Assembly: GCA_013003335.1 (NCBI GenBank)
Contig: JABDJT010000424.1
Location: 1-9,691 of the forward strand
DNA length: 9,691 nt
Origin: Verrucomicrobiales bacterium
GTDB taxonomy: Bacteria > Verrucomicrobiota > Verrucomicrobiia > Verrucomicrobiales > DEV007
Reading direction: 5' to 3'
Below are positions 1-6,952 of this stretch, piece after piece. Numbering within the stretch: position 1 is the stretch's first letter; the number at the start of each line of letters is the position of its first letter. A model generated the notes under the pieces. It made no database searches and was not told the origin of the DNA. It saw nothing but the letters and a program-made list of their open reading frames with translations. The translations under genes and the position numbers were made by a program.

Positions 1-833
1 CACCGGGGACCTACCATCACAGTTTGGTAGTCGCGAATCTTTCCGAAGCTGCAGCGGAAAAGATCGGAGCAAACGCTGCAATGTGCCGCGTTTGCTCGTA
101 TTTCCACGATATCGGGAAGCTCAATAAACCGGGATATTTCGTCGAGAATATCGCCGAAGGCCAGAATCCCCACGACGATCTGACCCCGACGATGAGTGCG
201 TTGATCGTCATAGCCCACGTCAAGGACGGTGTCGATCTGGCCCTGAAACACCGGCTGAACCGCGAAATCATTGACGTGATTCGCGAGCATCATGGGACTT
301 CGCTCGTGCGGTTTTTCTACGCCCGGGCATTGACGCAGCGGAAGGAATTCAAGGAAAAGGTGGAGGAAGGAAAAGCCCGCGAGGAGGATATTCCCGAGGT
401 GAAAAAAGAGAGCTTTCGTTATCCCGGGCCGCGTCCCCGAACGCGGGAGAGCGCGATTATTTCCCTCGCTGATGCGGTGGAAAGTGCTTCCCGCGCCATG
501 CAAAAGCCGACCCCGAAAAAAATTGAGGAGTTGATTGACGAACTCGTGAAGGATCGCCTCCATGACGGTCAACTCGACAATGCCGCACTCACCCTGCGCG
601 ATCTCGCGACCATCAAGCAAAGCTTCCTCGTCACCCTCCGGAGCATGATGCATACGCGGATAGAGTATCCAAAGGTGGATGAGAAGTCCGAGGAAGTCGT
701 CAACCCGCCAAAAAAATCCGGGAGCGAAACCCAAAGAATCCGGCCGGTCGTGATTGATCGCGGAAATGGAAAGTCGAAAGAAGCGGACGGAAAAGAAGGC
801 GGGGACTCAAAGAGTAAAAAATCCGTCGCGTAA
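1..833 (+). CDS. pgpH: PgpH/7TM-HD family cyclic-di-AMP phosphodiesterase, 3' part (5' truncated)
   Basis: This is the C-terminal cytoplasmic HD domain of a PgpH-type phosphodiesterase, a family that hydrolyses the second messenger c-di-AMP. The frame is open from base 3 (PGTYHHSL), so the gene begins upstream of the window and the TTG at 24 is not a real start. The visible 277 codons carry all the expected metal-site elements in order: HHS at the very start, HDIGKL at about residue 37, NPHDDLTP at about 55, REHHGTS near 94, and the aspartate of SLADAVESA near 155. The missing N-terminal part should contain the extracellular 7TMR-HDED region and seven membrane segments. The last 50 or so residues are a lysine-rich, low-complexity tail outside the domain. 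ybeY follows after 8 bases, a common arrangement for this family. Family assignment is confident; substrate is inferred from characterised PgpH proteins. Confidence 0.9.
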   Translation, partial: PGTYHHSLVVANLSEAAAEKIGANAAMCRVCSYFHDIGKLNKPGYFVENIAEGQNPHDDLTPTMSALIVIAHVKDGVDLALKHRLNREIIDVIREHHGTSLVRFFYARALTQRKEFKEKVEEGKAREEDIPEVKKESFRYPGPRPRTRESAIISLADAVESASRAMQKPTPKKIEELIDELVKDRLHDGQLDNAALTLRDLATIKQSFLVTLRSMMHTRIEYPKVDEKSEEVVNPPKKSGSETQRIRPVVIDRGNGKSKEADGKEGGDSKSKKSVA

Positions 834-841
834 TTGATTCC

Positions 842-1288
842 ATGCTCCTGGAATTTTACGTTCATGACGAATCGCTGGTTGGGGGATTGATCGACCTCAA
901 GCGTCTACAAAATGGGAGCGACGAAGCTTTCCCTCTTTGTCTCGAGAAGCCGGGACTGCACGAGAGTGCGCTCCAATCTCTCAAAACAATCGAGATCAAT
1001 CTCGTGTCTGATCCGGTGATCGCCGATGTCCACGGCCAATTTATGGACGATCCGACCCCGACCGATGTGATCACATTTCAACACGGCGAAGTCTTCGTTT
1101 CCACCGACACCGCAGCCCGGGTTTCGAGAGACCACGACCACCCTCCTTCCCGAGAAGCCCTGCTATACATTGTTCACGCCCTGCTCCACTTGAATGGTCA
1201 CCACGACCAGATCCCGGCGGAACGCAGCGAAATGCATGCCATTCAGGATTCAATTCTTCAGAAAATTTGGCCTTTTCCAGAAAGCTGA
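842..1288 (+). CDS. ybeY: Endoribonuclease YbeY, rRNA maturation factor
   Basis: YbeY is a zinc-dependent endoribonuclease involved in 16S rRNA 3'-end maturation and ribosome quality control. The 148-residue product has the usual length. It shows the family signature PTDVITF at residues 73-79, the following strand with HGEVFVS, and the zinc-site region VHALLHLNGHHD at 111-122. The standard motif is HxxxHxxxxxH; here H112 and H116 are present but the third ligand position is D122, with H121 next to it. Aspartate there is, to my recollection, common in Bacteroidetes and PVC homologues, so this need not mean inactivity. ATG 842 is the only sensible start; no Shine-Dalgarno sequence is evident. 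The 8-base gap behind the PgpH gene implies co-transcription and possibly translational coupling. Confidence 0.9.
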   Translation: MLLEFYVHDESLVGGLIDLKRLQNGSDEAFPLCLEKPGLHESALQSLKTIEINLVSDPVIADVHGQFMDDPTPTDVITFQHGEVFVSTDTAARVSRDHDHPPSREALLYIVHALLHLNGHHDQIPAERSEMHAIQDSILQKIWPFPES

Positions 1289-1309
1289 TCAGGTCCAGAA
1301 TTCCCCGTG

Positions 1310-1930
1310 ATGCAGGACGACTCCCCCCCGGAACTTTACATCGCGAGCTCCCTCGATACGCGCGAACTGGATCGCGCCCTTCACATTTCCCTGCTCGGTA
1401 CGGAGAAAATCGAGCAACCTGCGACGTTTTTGACGAGTTCAGAATCCACCGTCGAAATCGATTGGGAACGCTGGATTGAAGGCCCGTTCCAAACGGTGAT
1501 CGCTCCCGCCTTCGTTGCAATTTTTGAGGCCACTCACGCGACACATCATGCCGATATCGTTCGGCACGATAGCCGTCTCAACAAGGCCCTTGACCCGGAA
1601 TTGCAGGCACGAAGCCTGGCAGCTGCTCGAATTTTTCTGGAAAGAAAATCCGATGTCCGCCACATGTCTCAATGGGTGCGCTTTGAGGAAAAACTTGTTT
1701 CCGGTGAAGCCAGTGGACATCTCTCCAGCCTGTTTGCGATTCAGGCCGCTTTGTTCAGTGTTCCCCTTTTCTCATCCCTGATCAGCTATGCGCGTCTTGA
1801 ATGGAAAGCCGCCCTGCCGGATCGCGATCCGATAGCCGATTCGGTCTTCGAGCATGTCACACCGGTGGTTCGGGCCTGCGTTTCTCCGACTGCGACTGGC
1901 GAAGACACGGAATTTCTTCGCGTGGTTTGA
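1310..1930 (+). CDS. Unrecognised protein of 206 residues, third gene of the pgpH-ybeY cluster
   Basis: I do not recognise this protein. The reading frame is clean, 21 bases behind ybeY, and codon use resembles that of its neighbours, so it is very probably real. GTG 1307 and ATG 1310 are adjacent in-frame starts; ATG is preferred. The product looks soluble: no signal peptide and no clear membrane helix. Residues 1-60 look mixed, with several acidic residues and a DWERW motif near 50. Residues 60-190 read as mainly helical, with a His-rich patch (THATHH) near 76-81. The middle part, with its Asp/Asn-Arg-Ser spacing and a later GH..LF..Q.ALFSVPL stretch, has a faint resemblance to helical UreF-type urease accessory proteins. 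No urease genes are present and I do not rely on it. Confidence 0.7.
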   Translation: MQDDSPPELYIASSLDTRELDRALHISLLGTEKIEQPATFLTSSESTVEIDWERWIEGPFQTVIAPAFVAIFEATHATHHADIVRHDSRLNKALDPELQARSLAAARIFLERKSDVRHMSQWVRFEEKLVSGEASGHLSSLFAIQAALFSVPLFSSLISYARLEWKAALPDRDPIADSVFEHVTPVVRACVSPTATGEDTEFLRVV

Positions 1931-1969
1931 AACCGGAACCGGGCTGATCTATCTTCGTCGGCGACGACC

Positions 1970-2257
1970 ATGCCGGATATTGACGAAATCACGATCACCG
2001 AAACCGAGACGGATACCGATCTCGACACGCCCTGGAATGTCATTGTATTCAACGATCCCGTGAATCTGATGAGTTTCGTCACCATGGTGTTCCGTCGCGT
2101 TTTTGGATACAGCGACGAGAAGGCGGGCAAGCATATGCTGGAAGTGCATCAGCTTGGCCAGTCCGTACTGTGGACCGGTGCCCGCGAAAAAGCGGAGATG
2201 TATGTGCAGCAGCTACAAAGCTACCAGTTGCTCACCTCCATGCAAAAAGCGGACTGA
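1970..2257 (+). CDS. clpS: ClpS, ATP-dependent Clp protease adaptor (N-degron recognition)
   Basis: ClpS binds proteins with destabilising N-terminal residues and hands them to the ClpA/ClpC unfoldase of ClpAP or ClpCP. The 95-residue product has the typical size. Residues 1-20 are a flexible, acidic TET/DTD-rich arm. The core begins at PWNVIVFNDPVNLMSF (21-36) and continues through the helix ending in HMLEVHQLG (55-63). By alignment with E. coli ClpS, the N-degron pocket residues N34, D35 and H66 correspond to N28, D29 and H60; D36 is replaced by P30. The NDPVNLM form is the one usual in actinobacterial ClpS rather than the proteobacterial NDDxTPM form. It starts 39 bases after the unknown gene, so it may still belong to that transcript. 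A degenerate palindromic repeat lies 27 bases past its stop. Confidence 0.93.
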   Translation: MPDIDEITITETETDTDLDTPWNVIVFNDPVNLMSFVTMVFRRVFGYSDEKAGKHMLEVHQLGQSVLWTGAREKAEMYVQQLQSYQLLTSMQKAD

Positions 2258-2283
2258 TGCGGCGATCTCGAACCAATCGAGTA

Positions 2284-2310
2284 CGTTTGCTGAACAGACC
2301 TGTTGGATCG
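2284..2310 (+). repeat. Palindromic repeat copy A (collapsed)
   Basis: This sits in the clpS-cytochrome gap. It shows AACAG (2293-2297) and CTGTT (2300-2304) separated by only two bases, followed by the tail GGATCG. The tail matches the two full copies at 6152-6193 and 8343-8385, and the left arm matches their outer arm. The central bulge, inner stem and loop are absent, so it reads as a deletion derivative of the same element. Alone it would be unremarkable; the shared 3' tail and the matching gap location support membership. Confidence 0.55.
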
Positions 2311-2366
2311 TGCAACCACCATCACGCACCTCGACGGTGGAGGGGGAACCGGGCGAAATTCACTTT

Positions 2367-3365
2367 GTGAACGTTTGGAAATCCATCGCCGCCGTGGCGG
2401 CTTTTTTTGCATCGGACTGTGCCTTCGGCGTCGATTTTGAAAAAGACGTGCGGCCCGTTCTGCAGAAATTGTGCTTTGAATGTCACGGGCCCGATACGCA
2501 AAAGGCCGACATCCGTTTTGATACGCTGAGTCCCGATTTCCTGAACGGAGGCGGAGCCGACACCTGGCACGATGCGCTCGATCAAATCAATCTCGGCGAA
2601 ATGCCGCCGGCGAAGGCGAAAATTCAGCCAAACGCGGGCGAGCGGAAAATTCTGACGACTTGGCTGAACGAACAGCTGAAACTCGCCGCTGCCGCGAAGC
2701 GGAATGCCGGCGGACGGGTCGCTTCGCGCCGACTCACCCGGTACGAATACGCCAATACGATGCGGGATTTGCTCGGCATCGAATACGATTTCGCCCGGGA
2801 ATTGCCTCCCGAACCGGCCTCGCCTGAGGGATTTCTCAATAACGGCGCGACGCTCGAATTTTCCCCCTCTCAGTTGGAAACTGCACTCGCCACCGCCCGT
2901 CGTGCGCTCGAAATCGCGATTGTATCCGGTGAAAAACCCAAAATTTTTCAGGTGTCCGCGAACAAAACTGCTGTTGGGAAACTGCCGCGGAAAAAGGATG
3001 GCGGGGCGATCCCGGTGAATCCGGAGTTTATTCTCGATATTGCCGAGTTCCCGCGTAGCGGCGAATTCGAACTGGTCGTAAAGGCGGGAGCAGTTGTGCC
3101 GGACGGTCACGATTTTCCGAGAATGCGGGTCTCAATGGGTTGTGTCCCCGGTATCATTCACGTGCCTCGAAAGCTGATCGGCGAGGTCGATGTGACCGCT
3201 CCGGCTGACGAACCGGAGACCTTCGTGTTTCGCGGACGAATGGAGGATTACCCGCAGGCAGGCGAAAGAAAATTCGGAGCGAACGTCGATTTCAACGGAG
3301 TCATCGTAATGCTCGATTTTCTTGATGCCGACGGAAACGAATTGCGTCACGAGCACAGCCGGTAA
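2367..3365 (+). CDS. Planctomycete-type cytochrome c protein, N-terminal part of a gene interrupted by an in-frame TAA
   Basis: This is the first 332 codons of a DUF1592-class exported haem protein whose frame continues to 4790. GTG 2367 is chosen because it gives a signal peptide (K5 then a hydrophobic Ala/Val/Phe stretch, with likely cleavage near AFG at 19-21) directly before the mature cytochrome region. That region is a planctomycete cytochrome c domain with the haem-binding CFECH at residues 36-40 and the later LGEMPP. A DUF1587 domain starts at RRLTRYEYANTMRDLLGI, residue 121. The rest, to residue 332, is a probable beta-rich region ending DADGNELRHEHSR. A GGAGG at 2339-2343 is too distant (23 bases) to serve this start well. 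These proteins are of unproven function, probably periplasmic electron carriers linked to oxidative or polysaccharide metabolism. If the stop is real, only this mono-haem fragment is made. Confidence 0.8.
   Translation: MNVWKSIAAVAAFFASDCAFGVDFEKDVRPVLQKLCFECHGPDTQKADIRFDTLSPDFLNGGGADTWHDALDQINLGEMPPAKAKIQPNAGERKILTTWLNEQLKLAAAAKRNAGGRVASRRLTRYEYANTMRDLLGIEYDFARELPPEPASPEGFLNNGATLEFSPSQLETALATARRALEIAIVSGEKPKIFQVSANKTAVGKLPRKKDGGAIPVNPEFILDIAEFPRSGEFELVVKAGAVVPDGHDFPRMRVSMGCVPGIIHVPRKLIGEVDVTAPADEPETFVFRGRMEDYPQAGERKFGANVDFNGVIVMLDFLDADGNELRHEHSR
2388..2408 (+). terminator. Terminator-like hairpin inside the signal-peptide codons
   Basis: GCCGC and GCGGC form a perfect 5-bp all-GC stem around a CGTG tetraloop (2388-2401), followed immediately by seven T residues (2402-2408). 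This is the layout of a Rho-independent terminator. It lies in codons 8-14 of the cytochrome gene, where it encodes Ala-Ala-Val-Ala-Ala-Phe-Phe of the signal peptide. It may be a coincidence of alanine and phenylalanine codons, a clpS terminator running into the next gene, or an attenuator. The stem is short, so efficiency is uncertain. Confidence 0.35.
3363..3365 (+). other. In-frame TAA interrupting the DUF1592-class gene
   Basis: The codons CGG-TAA-TCC lie at codon 333 of the gene beginning at 2367. The same frame stays open on both sides: upstream it reads DADGNELRHEHSR, downstream SDPPGKPKKKGQPVPKLPAP and then the remaining family domains to 4790. No frame change is needed, so this is a single-codon nonsense lesion or readthrough site and not a frameshift. 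It falls in a Pro/Lys-rich linker between domains. A C-to-T change from CAA (Gln) would explain it, as would a base-calling error. Confidence 0.85.
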
Positions 3366-3470
3366 TCCGATCCGCCAGGGAAGCCGAAGAAAAAAGGCCA
3401 GCCGGTTCCGAAGCTGCCTGCGCCGCCAAAAGAGCCCTTTCTCGATATCCAGATCGCCGGGGTCGTTTTC

Positions 3471-4790
3471 GTGGCTCCGGTTTTGACCAGTTGGCCGCCA
3501 CCGAGTCACTTGAGTCTGGTGGGTTCGAAGTCAGAAAAACCGGAAGCCGAACGAGCCCGTGCCGCTCTGGAGAAATTTCTGCCGCGCGCCTTTCGTCGGC
3601 CCGTTTCCGATTTGGAAATCGAGCAGCACTTCGCAATCTACGAGCACATTCGTCCGAAATCGGAGTCGTTCGAAGCTGCCATGCGCGAGACTTTTGCGGC
3701 CGTTCTCGTTTCGCCCAACTTTCTCCATCTCATCGAAACGAATGACGATTTTTCCATTGCGAGCCGGCTTTCCTATTTTCTCTGGAGCACCATGCCGGAT
3801 CAACGACTGTCCGATCTCGCTCAGTCCGGAAAATTGTCGGATCGCTCCGTTCTCGAAGCGGAGGTGGAGCGAATGATCGACGATCCGCGTGCCAGCGAAT
3901 TTGTGACGCGGTTCGCGGATCAGTGGTTCGACCTCGGAGGACTTGACCGCGTCGCGGTGAACCCGGAATTTTTCCCGGACTTCGACGATGACCTGAAAGC
4001 CGCGATGCAAACTGAAACGCGCGAGGTATTCGGCGAAATATTGCGTGGCGACCTGAGTTGCCTGGAATTGATCGACTCGAACTGGACGATCGCGAATCGC
4101 GCGCTGGCGACGCATTACGGCCTGAAAAACCGTCCCCGGTCCGGGCAGTTCGAGCGGGTCGCCCTTTTGCCGGAGGACGGCCGCGGGGGCATACTCGGAC
4201 ACGGCTCGTTCCTGTTGAGCAATTCGAATGGCGAAGCGTCCCACCCGATCAAGCGTGCCGTCTGGATTCTCGATCGCCTGCTCGATTCACCGCCTGCCCC
4301 ACCTCCACCGGACGTGCCGGAACTCGATGCCGAAAGCCCCGATTTTGCGAACCTCACGCTGAAGGAACAACTCGCTGCGCATCGGGAAAAAGCCGCGTGC
4401 AACGACTGCCACGCCGGGATCGATCCGTGGGGAATCGCACTGGAAAATTTTGATGCGTCCGGTTTGTTCCGCACGGAAGCAGCGGTCCGCATTGGGAAAA
4501 AAGGGGCGCCCGCCAAGCCGGCGCCGAAGCTCGATCCAGTCACCGAACTACCAAACGGCACCGCGCTGACCGGGGCTGATGAATTGAAACGCTACCTCCT
4601 CGAAGAACGCCGCGAGCATTTTGCGCGAGCGGTCGTCAACCGGATGGCGACTTACGCGCTTGGCCGTTCGCTGGATCTTGGCGACCGCGAGGAATTGGAG
4701 AAATTGCGGACAGATTTTGCGGCGAACGATTTTCGTCTGCGGGGCCTGATTGTGGATCTTGTGACCAACGACCTTTTCTCCCAGAATTAA
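3471..4790 (+). CDS. Planctomycete-type cytochrome c protein, C-terminal part (DUF1595/1592/1588/1585)
   Basis: This is the continuation of the gene starting at 2367; the frame is open from 3366, and GTG 3471 is only the first possible restart, with no convincing ribosome site. Numbering from GTG 2367, DUF1595 spans about 396-456 (RARAALEKFLPRAFRRP), DUF1592 about 463-590 (SIASRLSYFLWSTMPDQRLS), DUF1588 about 600-700 with the second haem motif CNDCH at 678-682 inside HREKAACNDCHAGIDPWG, and DUF1585 from about 730 to the end (ALGRSLDLGDREELEKL). The combined length, about 806 residues, is normal for the family. Without readthrough this half has no signal peptide, so its haem could not be attached by periplasmic c-type maturation. 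The DUF1552 gene starts 12 bases later, the usual partner order. Confidence 0.8.
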   Translation: MAPVLTSWPPPSHLSLVGSKSEKPEAERARAALEKFLPRAFRRPVSDLEIEQHFAIYEHIRPKSESFEAAMRETFAAVLVSPNFLHLIETNDDFSIASRLSYFLWSTMPDQRLSDLAQSGKLSDRSVLEAEVERMIDDPRASEFVTRFADQWFDLGGLDRVAVNPEFFPDFDDDLKAAMQTETREVFGEILRGDLSCLELIDSNWTIANRALATHYGLKNRPRSGQFERVALLPEDGRGGILGHGSFLLSNSNGEASHPIKRAVWILDRLLDSPPAPPPPDVPELDAESPDFANLTLKEQLAAHREKAACNDCHAGIDPWGIALENFDASGLFRTEAAVRIGKKGAPAKPAPKLDPVTELPNGTALTGADELKRYLLEERREHFARAVVNRMATYALGRSLDLGDREELEKLRTDFAANDFRLRGLIVDLVTNDLFSQN

Positions 4791-4802
4791 CCCGACTTTC
4801 CG

Positions 4803-6143
4803 ATGAACAAACCCTGGCAAATTGACCGTCGAACCGTGCTCCGTGGAGCGGGCGTCACCCTTGCCCTGCCGTGGTTGGAAGGCATGAGTTTCGGCGCCGC
4901 AGCAAAAAATTCCGCTGCGAGGGATCTACCCCGCCGGATGTGCAGCGTGATGTTCCCCTACGGCGTGGCCCTGCCGAAGGACGACGATCCCGCCCGTCAA
5001 TGGGGATGGTTCCCGACCGGGAAAGGCGGGAAGGATTTCCAACTGACCAACGTTCTCCGGCCGCTCGAACCGCTGATCGATGATATTTCGATATTTTCCG
5101 GTCTGTCCCACCCGAAATGCCGCTCGATGAACGGCCACGACACCGGCGACACGTTTTTGACGGCCAACAATCTCGCGCCCGGCACTTATCGGAACACGAT
5201 TTCGCTCGATCAATTTGCCGCGAAGCATCTCGGCGAGAAAACGCGACTGTCCTCGTTGACCGTCTCAACTGATGGCGGAATCGGACCGCGGACGCGTTCG
5301 ACTACGCTTTCCTACAATGAAAAAGGTCAGCCGATCCCGGCGTTGTCGGACCCGAAACTGATTTTCCAGCGCCTCTTTGGCCGGGACGACGCGAGCCGGT
5401 CGGATCAGACAAAGCTGGAAAACTCCGGCAGCATTCTCGATCTGGTTAGGGAGCAATCGAAATCCCTGAAAGGCAAACTCGGCACGGCCGATCAGCAAAA
5501 GCTGGATGAATTCGAAACGTCTGTTCGCGACGTCGAGCAGCGCGTCGACCGGGCGCAGGAGTGGCTGAAAATTCCGTTGCCCGAAGTCGATCCCTCGAGC
5601 ATTGCGCTCGATTCGAATCCCGAGGCCCCGAAAGACTATATCGGCGCGATGTATGATCTGATGTTTCTCGCTTTTCAGACCGACATTACGAGGATCACCG
5701 CGTACCAGGTCGGCAGCTATGGCCCGACCCTGGCGCGGACGTTTCCGGCCGTGCTCGGCCTTGAGGCAAACTGGCACAGCCTGGCTCACAAAGCCGGAAA
5801 GAAAGGCGGCCCCGAGGCGATCGGGAAATTTGACCAGTTTCTCGCACAAAATCTCGCCCGGTTTCTGCGGCGGCTGAAAGACTCGCCTGAAGGCGAAGAC
5901 GGATCGAGCATGCTGGACCGGACATTGGTGCTTTACGGTTCCTCGAATTCACGGACGCACGTGAACAAGAATTATCCGCTTCTGCTCGCGGGCGGATCCG
6001 ATTTTGGGCTAAAGCACAACCAGTTCCTGAAATTCACCGAGGCAACGCCGATGTCGAACCTGTTTGTGTCGATGATCCAGGCCATGGGCATCGAGGCCGA
6101 TGCATTTTCCGACAGCACAGGCCCGCTCAACGGTCTCGCGTGA
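4803..6143 (+). CDS. DUF1552 protein with Tat-type signal peptide
   Basis: A 446-residue DUF1552 protein, a family abundant in Planctomycetes and Verrucomicrobia and generally encoded next to DUF1592-class cytochromes; no biochemical function is established. The N-terminus has a twin-arginine signal, DRRTVLRGAG at 8-17, followed by a hydrophobic stretch ending LPWLEGMSFGAAA, so export of a folded protein to the periplasm is expected. Recognisable conserved parts are MCSVMFPYGVALP near 41-53, FSGLSHPKCRSMNGHDTGDTFLT near 98-120, and the C-terminal LVLYGSSNSRTHVNKNYPLLLAGG. The histidines and aspartates in GHDTGD and the SSNS..H motif suggest a metallo- or alkaline-phosphatase-like fold, which is inference. 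The 12-base spacing from the cytochrome gene implies an operon. A palindromic repeat begins 9 bases after the stop. Confidence 0.9.
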   Translation: MNKPWQIDRRTVLRGAGVTLALPWLEGMSFGAAAKNSAARDLPRRMCSVMFPYGVALPKDDDPARQWGWFPTGKGGKDFQLTNVLRPLEPLIDDISIFSGLSHPKCRSMNGHDTGDTFLTANNLAPGTYRNTISLDQFAAKHLGEKTRLSSLTVSTDGGIGPRTRSTTLSYNEKGQPIPALSDPKLIFQRLFGRDDASRSDQTKLENSGSILDLVREQSKSLKGKLGTADQQKLDEFETSVRDVEQRVDRAQEWLKIPLPEVDPSSIALDSNPEAPKDYIGAMYDLMFLAFQTDITRITAYQVGSYGPTLARTFPAVLGLEANWHSLAHKAGKKGGPEAIGKFDQFLAQNLARFLRRLKDSPEGEDGSSMLDRTLVLYGSSNSRTHVNKNYPLLLAGGSDFGLKHNQFLKFTEATPMSNLFVSMIQAMGIEADAFSDSTGPLNGLA

Positions 6144-6151
6144 TCGATTTA

Positions 6152-6193
6152 CGAATCAACAGGGTAGGTTGGCAATCCAACCCTGTTGGATCG
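6152..6193 (+). repeat. Palindromic repeat copy B (full)
   Basis: The outer stem is CAACAGGG (6157-6164) with CCCTGTTG (6181-6188). The bases just outside extend it imperfectly: CGA (6152-6154) can pair with TCG (6191-6193) across one mismatch and one wobble. Inside, TAGG (6165-6168) is a left-side bulge, TTGG/CCAA (6169-6172/6177-6180) an inner stem, and CAAT the loop. An alternative folding pairs GGTTGG with CCAACC. There is no T-tract, so it is not a classical terminator. It lies between the DUF1552 gene and the nitroreductase and shares architecture and tail with copy C at 8343-8385. Confidence 0.8.
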
Positions 6194-6220
6194 TTTGAGA
6201 ATTGGGCTAAGGTTCGGCCA

Positions 6221-6874
6221 ATGGAAGAAGACGAAACCGATTTTTCTGAAGAAGAGGAACAGCCGCAACTCGATTCGATGAGCCTGCGGATGACCGCGGC
6301 CAACGCGTTGATCCGCCGACGTCGGACCATCAAGCCGGCCGACTTGGATGTGAAACCGGTCGAAAATCTGCACCTCGCCACGATCCTGGAAAACGCGAAC
6401 TGGGCGCCGACCCATGGGAAAACTGAGCCGTGGCGCTTTTTTGTGTTCTCCGGCGCAGGACGCCAGCGACTCGCGGATTTCATGCAATCGCTTTACAAGA
6501 AAATCATTCCAGAGGACGAACAACGCCCCGACAAAATTGAGAAGCTCGGAACCGTCCCGCTTCTCGCGCCAGTGGTGATCGCGATCGGGATGAAGCGACA
6601 GGAGATCGAAAAGATTCCCGAGATCGAGGAACTCGAAGCGGTTGCCTGCGCCGTGCAAAACATGCACCTGACGGCTTCCGCGCTCGGCATGGCCGGCTTT
6701 TGGTCGAGCCCGCCGATCGTTTACTCGGACGAAATGCGGGAGTGGATCGGGCTGAAGGATCCGCGGGACAAGTGTCTGGGGCTGTTTTATCTCGGCTGGC
6801 CGCGGGAGGATCTGGAATGGCCGGAAGGCTCGCGCGGCGACATCGTGGACAAGGTGACCTTCATTAACGAATGA
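6221..6874 (+). CDS. Nitroreductase family flavoprotein, YdjA-like
   Basis: A 217-residue FMN-dependent nitroreductase-fold protein, expected to be a cytoplasmic NAD(P)H oxidoreductase of unknown natural substrate. It resembles the single-domain YdjA group: the FMN-phosphate-binding start ALIRRRRTIKPADL (about 29-42), ANWAPTHGKTEPWRFFVFSG (about 60-79), the long helix EAVACAVQNMHLTASALGMAGFWSS, and the C-terminal CLGLFYLGWP. The first 20 residues are an acidic arm (EEDETDFSEEEEQ). ATG 6221 is chosen because it has AAGG at 6209-6212, 8 bases upstream, and lies downstream of the palindromic repeat. A GTG at 6140 overlapping the DUF1552 stop would translate the repeat and is less likely. It probably starts a separate transcript or is insulated by the repeat. 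Confidence 0.88.
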   Translation: MEEDETDFSEEEEQPQLDSMSLRMTAANALIRRRRTIKPADLDVKPVENLHLATILENANWAPTHGKTEPWRFFVFSGAGRQRLADFMQSLYKKIIPEDEQRPDKIEKLGTVPLLAPVVIAIGMKRQEIEKIPEIEELEAVACAVQNMHLTASALGMAGFWSSPPIVYSDEMREWIGLKDPRDKCLGLFYLGWPREDLEWPEGSRGDIVDKVTFINE

Positions 6875-6952
6875 GCCGCCCGTTTACAATTTCGCCTGCG
6901 AAAAGTAATCGTGTTCCCGGCCAAACCGGCGTGAGTTTTCGCATATAAATCT

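Noticed and set aside
2103..2366. N-terminal extension of the cytochrome frame back into clpS
   Set aside because: It would overlap clpS in another frame by about 150 bases and place the signal peptide far inside the protein; GTG 2367 gives a proper signal peptide.
2322..3110. Long antisense open frame opposite the cytochrome gene
   Set aside because: It has an Arg/Phe-rich translation with no recognisable domain and lies wholly opposite a domain-rich gene; similar shadows occur at 3531-4244 and 5265-5849.
3366..3470. Frameshift as the cause of the split cytochrome gene
   Set aside because: The frame before the TAA and after it is the same and remains open with a plausible linker, so no indel is needed.
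6140..6220. GTG 6140 as start of the nitroreductase
   Set aside because: It would translate the palindromic repeat and add residues not found in the family; ATG 6221 has an AAGG at suitable spacing.
6890..6903. TTTCG-CCTG-CGAAA hairpin after the nitroreductase as a terminator
   Set aside because: The stem is only 5 bp and AT-containing, and it is followed by AGTAATCG without a T-tract.
6944..6949. TATAAA just upstream of the DUF456 gene as a -10 box
   Set aside because: It ends 3 bases before the ATG, so transcription would start inside the coding region, and no good -35 accompanies it.
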